This document shows, piece by piece, positions 60,507 to 64,000 of a stretch of DNA of 64,000 nucleotides. This stretch comes from Bacillaceae bacterium S4-13-56 (GTDB lineage: Bacteria > Bacillota > Bacilli > Bacillales > JAWJLM01): the NCBI GenBank assembly GCA_040191315.1, contig JAWJLM010000012.1, forward strand, positions 1-64,000, read 5' to 3'. Both the position numbers and the translations under genes were made by a program. Below the pieces are notes generated by a model. The model was not told the DNA's origin and searched no databases. It saw only the letters and a list, made by a program, of their open reading frames with translations. Position 1 is the stretch's first letter, and each line of letters starts with the position of its first letter.

Positions 60507-61193
60507 ATGTCATTTACGGAACAACTACGCAAAGAAAACGAAGATGTTTTTCAACTAATTTTTAAACACCCTTTTGTCGATGGAATCGGAAAAGGAGCCG
60601 TCCCAAACGAATCGATTGAACACTACATTAAAGCAGACTTTGAATATTTAAATGCATTTATGAAAATTTACGGGATTTCTATTTCAAAGTCATCAAATAG
60701 AGAGGATATAAGTTACTTTTTCAACCAAATGAAGTTTATTTTAGACGATGAAATTCACCCGCATCATAATTTTTGCGCGTATATCGGAGTTCCCTATGAA
60801 ACGCTGCAAGGTCACCCTTTGCCACCAACTGCTGATCATTATATCAAGCATATGTTGTTTCACGCGCAAACTGGAACACTTGCTGAAACATTAGGTGCAT
60901 TGTTGCCTTGTCCTTGGACATACCAGGAAATTGGTAAGGAACTTATGAAAAAATATAATCCAACCACTAGCCATCCTTTTTACCAATGGATTACCTTTTA
61001 TGGAGACAATAGTTCAATGAATGTAACAGCAGAAATGCGAGAACGTTTAGATATCCTTGCAGAAGAGGCCTCCTCATTAGAAAAGGAACGTATCAAAGAA
61101 GCATTCCGCAAAAGCTGCGAACTGGAATTAGCATTTTGGGAGATGGCTTACACTTGTGAAGACTGGCCGTCAAAAAGGGCGGTGACCAAGTAA
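60507..61193 (+). CDS. tenA: Thiaminase II / aminopyrimidine aminohydrolase TenA
   Basis: Salvages the pyrimidine part of degraded thiamine by hydrolysing aminopyrimidines to HMP. 228 residues, all-helical TenA fold. Substrate-side residues: DFEYLNAFMKIYGISISKS, catalytic Cys in GALLPCPWTYQEIG, and the C-terminal ELELAFWEMAY with the acidic residue. First gene of the operon; its stop overlaps the thiD start as TAATG. Confidence 0.95.
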   Translation: MSFTEQLRKENEDVFQLIFKHPFVDGIGKGAVPNESIEHYIKADFEYLNAFMKIYGISISKSSNREDISYFFNQMKFILDDEIHPHHNFCAYIGVPYETLQGHPLPPTADHYIKHMLFHAQTGTLAETLGALLPCPWTYQEIGKELMKKYNPTTSHPFYQWITFYGDNSSMNVTAEMRERLDILAEEASSLEKERIKEAFRKSCELELAFWEMAYTCEDWPSKRAVTK

Positions 61194-61999
61194 TGAAAAG
61201 AATAGCAAGTGCGCTTACGATTGCTGGAACAGATCCTAGTGGGGGTGCTGGTATTCATGCGGATTTAAAAACTTTTCAGGAATTAAAAAGCTATGGAATG
61301 TCTGTCATAACATCTGTCGTTGCTCAAAATACAACAGGTGTTCAGGCCATCCATCATGTACCAATTGAGATGATTGAACAGCAGCTTGATTCTGTTATTT
61401 CTGATATGCCTATTCACGCCTTTAAAACAGGAATGATAGCAAATATTGATATGATGAAAGTCATGGCAAAAAAAATTCCAACCATCCATGCACCTTATGT
61501 CATGGATCCTGTCATGGTCGCTACTAGCGGGGATGCACTTATTGAAGAACAGGCACGGGATTTTTTAAGAAAAGAACTTTTGCCACTAACAGCTCTAGTA
61601 ACACCTAATATTCCAGAGGCTGAATTTCTAACCGGTGACAAAATAGAAACGCCCCATGATATGAAAAAGGCCGCAAAGACAATCGTCCATGAATTAGGTG
61701 CGGGTGCTTCCCTTGTAAAAGGTGGCCACTTAGAAGGGGAAGCTGTTGACTTTTTTTATGATGGGAAAAATATATATACATTTTCAGCCAAACGCATTCA
61801 AACAAACAACACGCATGGAACTGGCTGCACCTATTCCGCTGCAATTACTGCTTATTTAAGTCATGGTTTACCACTGTATGAAGCAATTGAAAAAGCAAAG
61901 GATTTTGTTACTGCAGCTATAAAAGGGGCTTTCCCACTCGGTGCTGGTAATGGCCCAACCAATCATTGGGCAATACGAGAGAAAGGATTTTTAAATTGA
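61193..61999 (+). CDS. thiD: HMP/HMP-P kinase ThiD
   Basis: Phosphorylates hydroxymethylpyrimidine twice to HMP-PP. 268 residues, ribokinase fold. Motifs: ALTIAGTDPSGGAGIHADLK at the start, YVMDPVMVATSGDAL, and the anion-hole NNTHGTGCTYSAAITAYL with catalytic Cys region. Coupled to tenA (TAATG) and thiM (4-base overlap). HMP from TenA is the natural substrate here. Confidence 0.95.
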   Translation: MKRIASALTIAGTDPSGGAGIHADLKTFQELKSYGMSVITSVVAQNTTGVQAIHHVPIEMIEQQLDSVISDMPIHAFKTGMIANIDMMKVMAKKIPTIHAPYVMDPVMVATSGDALIEEQARDFLRKELLPLTALVTPNIPEAEFLTGDKIETPHDMKKAAKTIVHELGAGASLVKGGHLEGEAVDFFYDGKNIYTFSAKRIQTNNTHGTGCTYSAAITAYLSHGLPLYEAIEKAKDFVTAAIKGAFPLGAGNGPTNHWAIREKGFLN

Positions 62000-62769
62000 A
62001 CAATCAAATAATTGAACAAGTACGAGCAACTACTCCACTAATTCATCATCTAACCAATCAGGTCGTCATGAATTTTACAGCAAATGGTTTATTATCCTTT
62101 GGCGCAGCACCCGTCATGGCAAAGGCCGAAGAAGAGGCAGCTGATATGACATCCATTGCTGATGGAGTACTCATTAATATAGGTACCTTAACGTCCAGTG
62201 AATTCAAAGCCATGATCGCTTCTGGAAAAGCTGCTAATCAAAAAGGAATTCCGATTGTACTTGACCCTGTTGGAGTGGCAGCAACTCCTTTTCGTTCAGA
62301 TGCTGTTAAGCAATTTTTACAAGAAGTCCATCCTACCGTTATTAAAGGGAATGCAGGAGAATTAGCTCATCTTGTGAAAATTCCTTGGCAAACAAAAGGG
62401 GTGGAATCTGTTGGAGATGGGAATGTAGAAGAAATCGCAGCCGAAGTTGCCAAAACCTTTCAGACAACTGCTGTGTTGACTGGAAAAACAGATGTCATTA
62501 GCACATCTGAATCGACCTTTACGAACGAAACCGGACATCCTCTATTAGCAAAAGTAACTGGTGCTGGTTGCTTACTTGGTTCCATTCTAACTGCCTGCCT
62601 AACAACGGATGATCCCATAGAGGAACAGGCTCTTGCAGCTGTCCAATTTTACGGATTAGCAGCAGAATATGCCGTAAAACAGGAAGGTGTTCAAGCATCC
62701 GGAACATTTATCCCGCACTTTATTGATGCACTTTCCATGGATCCTGAATTTTTAAAGATAGGAGCCTAA
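61996..62769 (+). CDS. thiM: Hydroxyethylthiazole kinase ThiM
   Basis: Phosphorylates the thiazole alcohol, making the second half of thiamine from salvage. 257 residues. PLIHHLTNQVVMNFTANGLL near the start, GIPIVLDPVGVAATPFR, and the VTGAGCLLGSILTACL anion-hole loop with catalytic Cys. The TTG start overlaps the thiD stop; AGAAAGGA lies eight bases before. The longer frame starting 30 bases earlier is not used. It pairs with ThiW, which supplies the thiazole. Confidence 0.93.
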   Translation: MNNQIIEQVRATTPLIHHLTNQVVMNFTANGLLSFGAAPVMAKAEEEAADMTSIADGVLINIGTLTSSEFKAMIASGKAANQKGIPIVLDPVGVAATPFRSDAVKQFLQEVHPTVIKGNAGELAHLVKIPWQTKGVESVGDGNVEEIAAEVAKTFQTTAVLTGKTDVISTSESTFTNETGHPLLAKVTGAGCLLGSILTACLTTDDPIEEQALAAVQFYGLAAEYAVKQEGVQASGTFIPHFIDALSMDPEFLKIGA

Positions 62770-62771
62770 TT

Positions 62772-63395
62772 ATGAAAACAGACGTTAGTCCATATCTACG
62801 CAAATATTTTATTATGGGAAGCCAAAACTGCGAACGTAATCCATCCAAAATACTGGAAGAGGCCGCCCAAGCTGGAATTACTGCATTTCAATTTCGTGAA
62901 AAAGGAGAAGGTTCTCTTACTGGAAGTGCAAAATTAGAGCTTGGTAAGGAATTACGGGAAATCTGCAGGAGGTATCAAATCCCTTTTATTATTAATGATG
63001 ATATTGAACTAGCTGAGGCTTTAGATGTTGACGGGATTCATGTTGGACAGGACGACCAACCAGTAGAAATGCTGCGTCAGGCCTATCCAAATAAAATAAT
63101 TGGTCTTTCCATTTCTAATTCAGGTGAAGCTGCAGACAGTCCCATCCATTTAGTTGATTATGTTGGTGCGGGTCCGATTTTTTCTACCACTACTAAGGAG
63201 GATGCCAAGAAGGCTGTGGGGCTGGAATGGATTCAAACTCTTAGAGCCCAATTTCCGAAATTACCTATTGTTGGAATCGGTGGTATCAACATAGAAAATG
63301 CCGCCTCCGTACTAGAGGCTGGTGCTGATGGTGTTTCAGTAATCTCTGCAATTGCCAAGGTAGAAAATATAGCAGATTCAGTTAGAAGGCTGTGA
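62772..63395 (+). CDS. thiE: Thiamine-phosphate synthase ThiE
   Basis: Joins HMP-PP and thiazole phosphate into thiamine phosphate. 207 residues, TIM barrel. Motifs: AFQFREKGEGS (substrate phosphate Arg/Lys), PFIINDDIELAEALDVDGIH, VGQDDQP, GAGPIFSTTTKEDA, and GIGGINIENAASVLEAGADG. ATG with AGGAGCC just upstream. Last gene of the operon, which is a complete thiamine salvage set. Confidence 0.95.
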   Translation: MKTDVSPYLRKYFIMGSQNCERNPSKILEEAAQAGITAFQFREKGEGSLTGSAKLELGKELREICRRYQIPFIINDDIELAEALDVDGIHVGQDDQPVEMLRQAYPNKIIGLSISNSGEAADSPIHLVDYVGAGPIFSTTTKEDAKKAVGLEWIQTLRAQFPKLPIVGIGGINIENAASVLEAGADGVSVISAIAKVENIADSVRRL

Positions 63396-64000
63396 ATTGA
63401 AACAAGGGGACGGTTCCGATGCTTCACAACCGGTCATTCAAGAAAGATTTAGAATGAAAAGAAGCGAGTGAGAAGTAGGCTAAATTGCGATGTAGGTCCA
63501 TCGTCTAATTGAATAAAAGTACCCACACGCAAATCGTCGTAATGGGCATTGATTGTTAAGAAACTATTAATATCCTATTCCTACTCATTATTATGAAAAT
63601 ATAGAAAAGGAAGCATAAACCGTCCCCATGCTTTCAAAAAGCAAATACAAACAACACGCACTTAAAAATTCGCTATAACTGAATAAAAATACAATCAATT
63701 TACAAATGACCTTCTAGCTATTTCACCATGCATGCTTCTACGGATTTAAAGGTATTCCTTTGTATCAACTAATTGTGCGCCAAACCTTCCTTAAAAAAAC
63801 GACTGACAAGATGGTGCCTCTTGTTAAAATGCATGGTGCCTTAAAACAATTGTTTAATTATAGATATAGGAAAATACCCCAAACTTCCATTTCCATTCTA
63901 CAAAAAACGCAAAACACAAAAACTACCAAAATTAAAAAATAGTCGCACCCACAAGTACCACTGGTGTTGTATAATTAACCTTTTCAATATTTATGTACAC
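63396..64000. other. Right-hand gene-free region
   Basis: 604 bases. An inverted repeat GGGGACGGTT (63405-63414) / AACCGTCCCC (about 63618-63627) brackets some 200 bases. No clear terminator follows thiE. A 60-codon frame at 63760-63942 has many Lys and Thr and no ribosome site. I see no supported gene. Confidence 0.5.

Noticed and set aside
63760-63942. 60-codon plus-strand frame
   Set aside because: No ribosome site, Lys/Thr-rich tail and no recognisable motif.

Overview
The window is low-GC DNA from a spore-former-type Bacillaceae chromosome, most like Bacillus or Neobacillus. The evidence is strong Shine-Dalgarno sites with frequent TTG and GTG starts, ComK, YwbE, UlaA-type PTS genes, ThiW plus TenA behind TPP riboswitches, and very many short intergenic palindromic repeats. 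No rRNA, tRNA, CRISPR array or intact transposase was seen.

Layout. (1) 0.5-6.7 kb, minus strand: oligo-1,6-glucosidase, two MalFG-type permeases, a sugar-binding lipoprotein and a LacI-family repressor, with three identical operator palindromes. The unit has no ATPase of its own. (2) 7-8.3 kb: a pRiA4b ORF-3-like protein. (3) 8.5-17 kb, minus: a complete peptide ABC transporter (binding protein, B, C, D, F) followed by a DUF1028 protein and a GAF/PucR-type regulator. (4) 18.2-20 kb, plus: SDR and aldo/keto reductase pair. (5) 20.2-24.8 kb, minus: ManA, ROK fructokinase, UDP-glucose dehydrogenase, HAD phosphatase. (6) 25.2-31 kb, plus: UgpC/A/E/B-like ABC importer plus a metallo-beta-lactamase-fold hydrolase. 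(7) 31.6-35.4 kb, minus: ascorbate-type PTS EIIC and EIIB with a PRD regulator carrying an EIIA-like domain. (8) 36-39.1 kb: DUF3298 protein, YwbE, ParB-like protein and a three-gene operon of unknown function. (9) 40-53.6 kb, minus: a large gene set for a glycerate-containing sugar: CdaR regulator, GH13_18 phosphorylase, GT4 glycosyltransferase, glycerate kinase, full ABC importer, an (alpha/alpha)6-barrel glycosidase, a ROK kinase and a broken manA. (10) 53.8-56.8 kb: a second ywbE, truncated duplicates, decayed toxin-antitoxin and AbiEi remnants, and two sigma-70-like genes. (11) 57.7-59.4 kb: comK, an XRE regulator and a small secreted or anchored protein. (12) 59.6-63.4 kb: thiW and tenA-thiD-thiM-thiE, each behind a TPP riboswitch.

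The strongest system is the 40-53.6 kb cluster. A phosphorylase of the glucosylglycerate or sucrose-6-phosphate phosphorylase type next to a glycerate kinase and a CdaR regulator suggests import and breakdown of glucosylglycerate, or of mannosylglucosylglycerate. The presence of a hexose kinase, a broken mannose-6-phosphate isomerase and a GT4 enzyme in the same cluster fits the second substrate. This is inference. A motif of about 31 bp occurs upstream of both halves of the cluster and is a candidate operator.

The second theme is repeats. At least four repeat types lie against the 3' ends of genes or break genes, sometimes supplying the stop codon (comK, the small anchored protein). One type, present in four full copies and one partial copy, folds like a structured RNA. 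Broken gene pieces (manA, ugd, an XRE gene, TA and AbiE pieces) sit beside these repeats, so this chromosome region is being reshaped by small mobile or recombinogenic elements.
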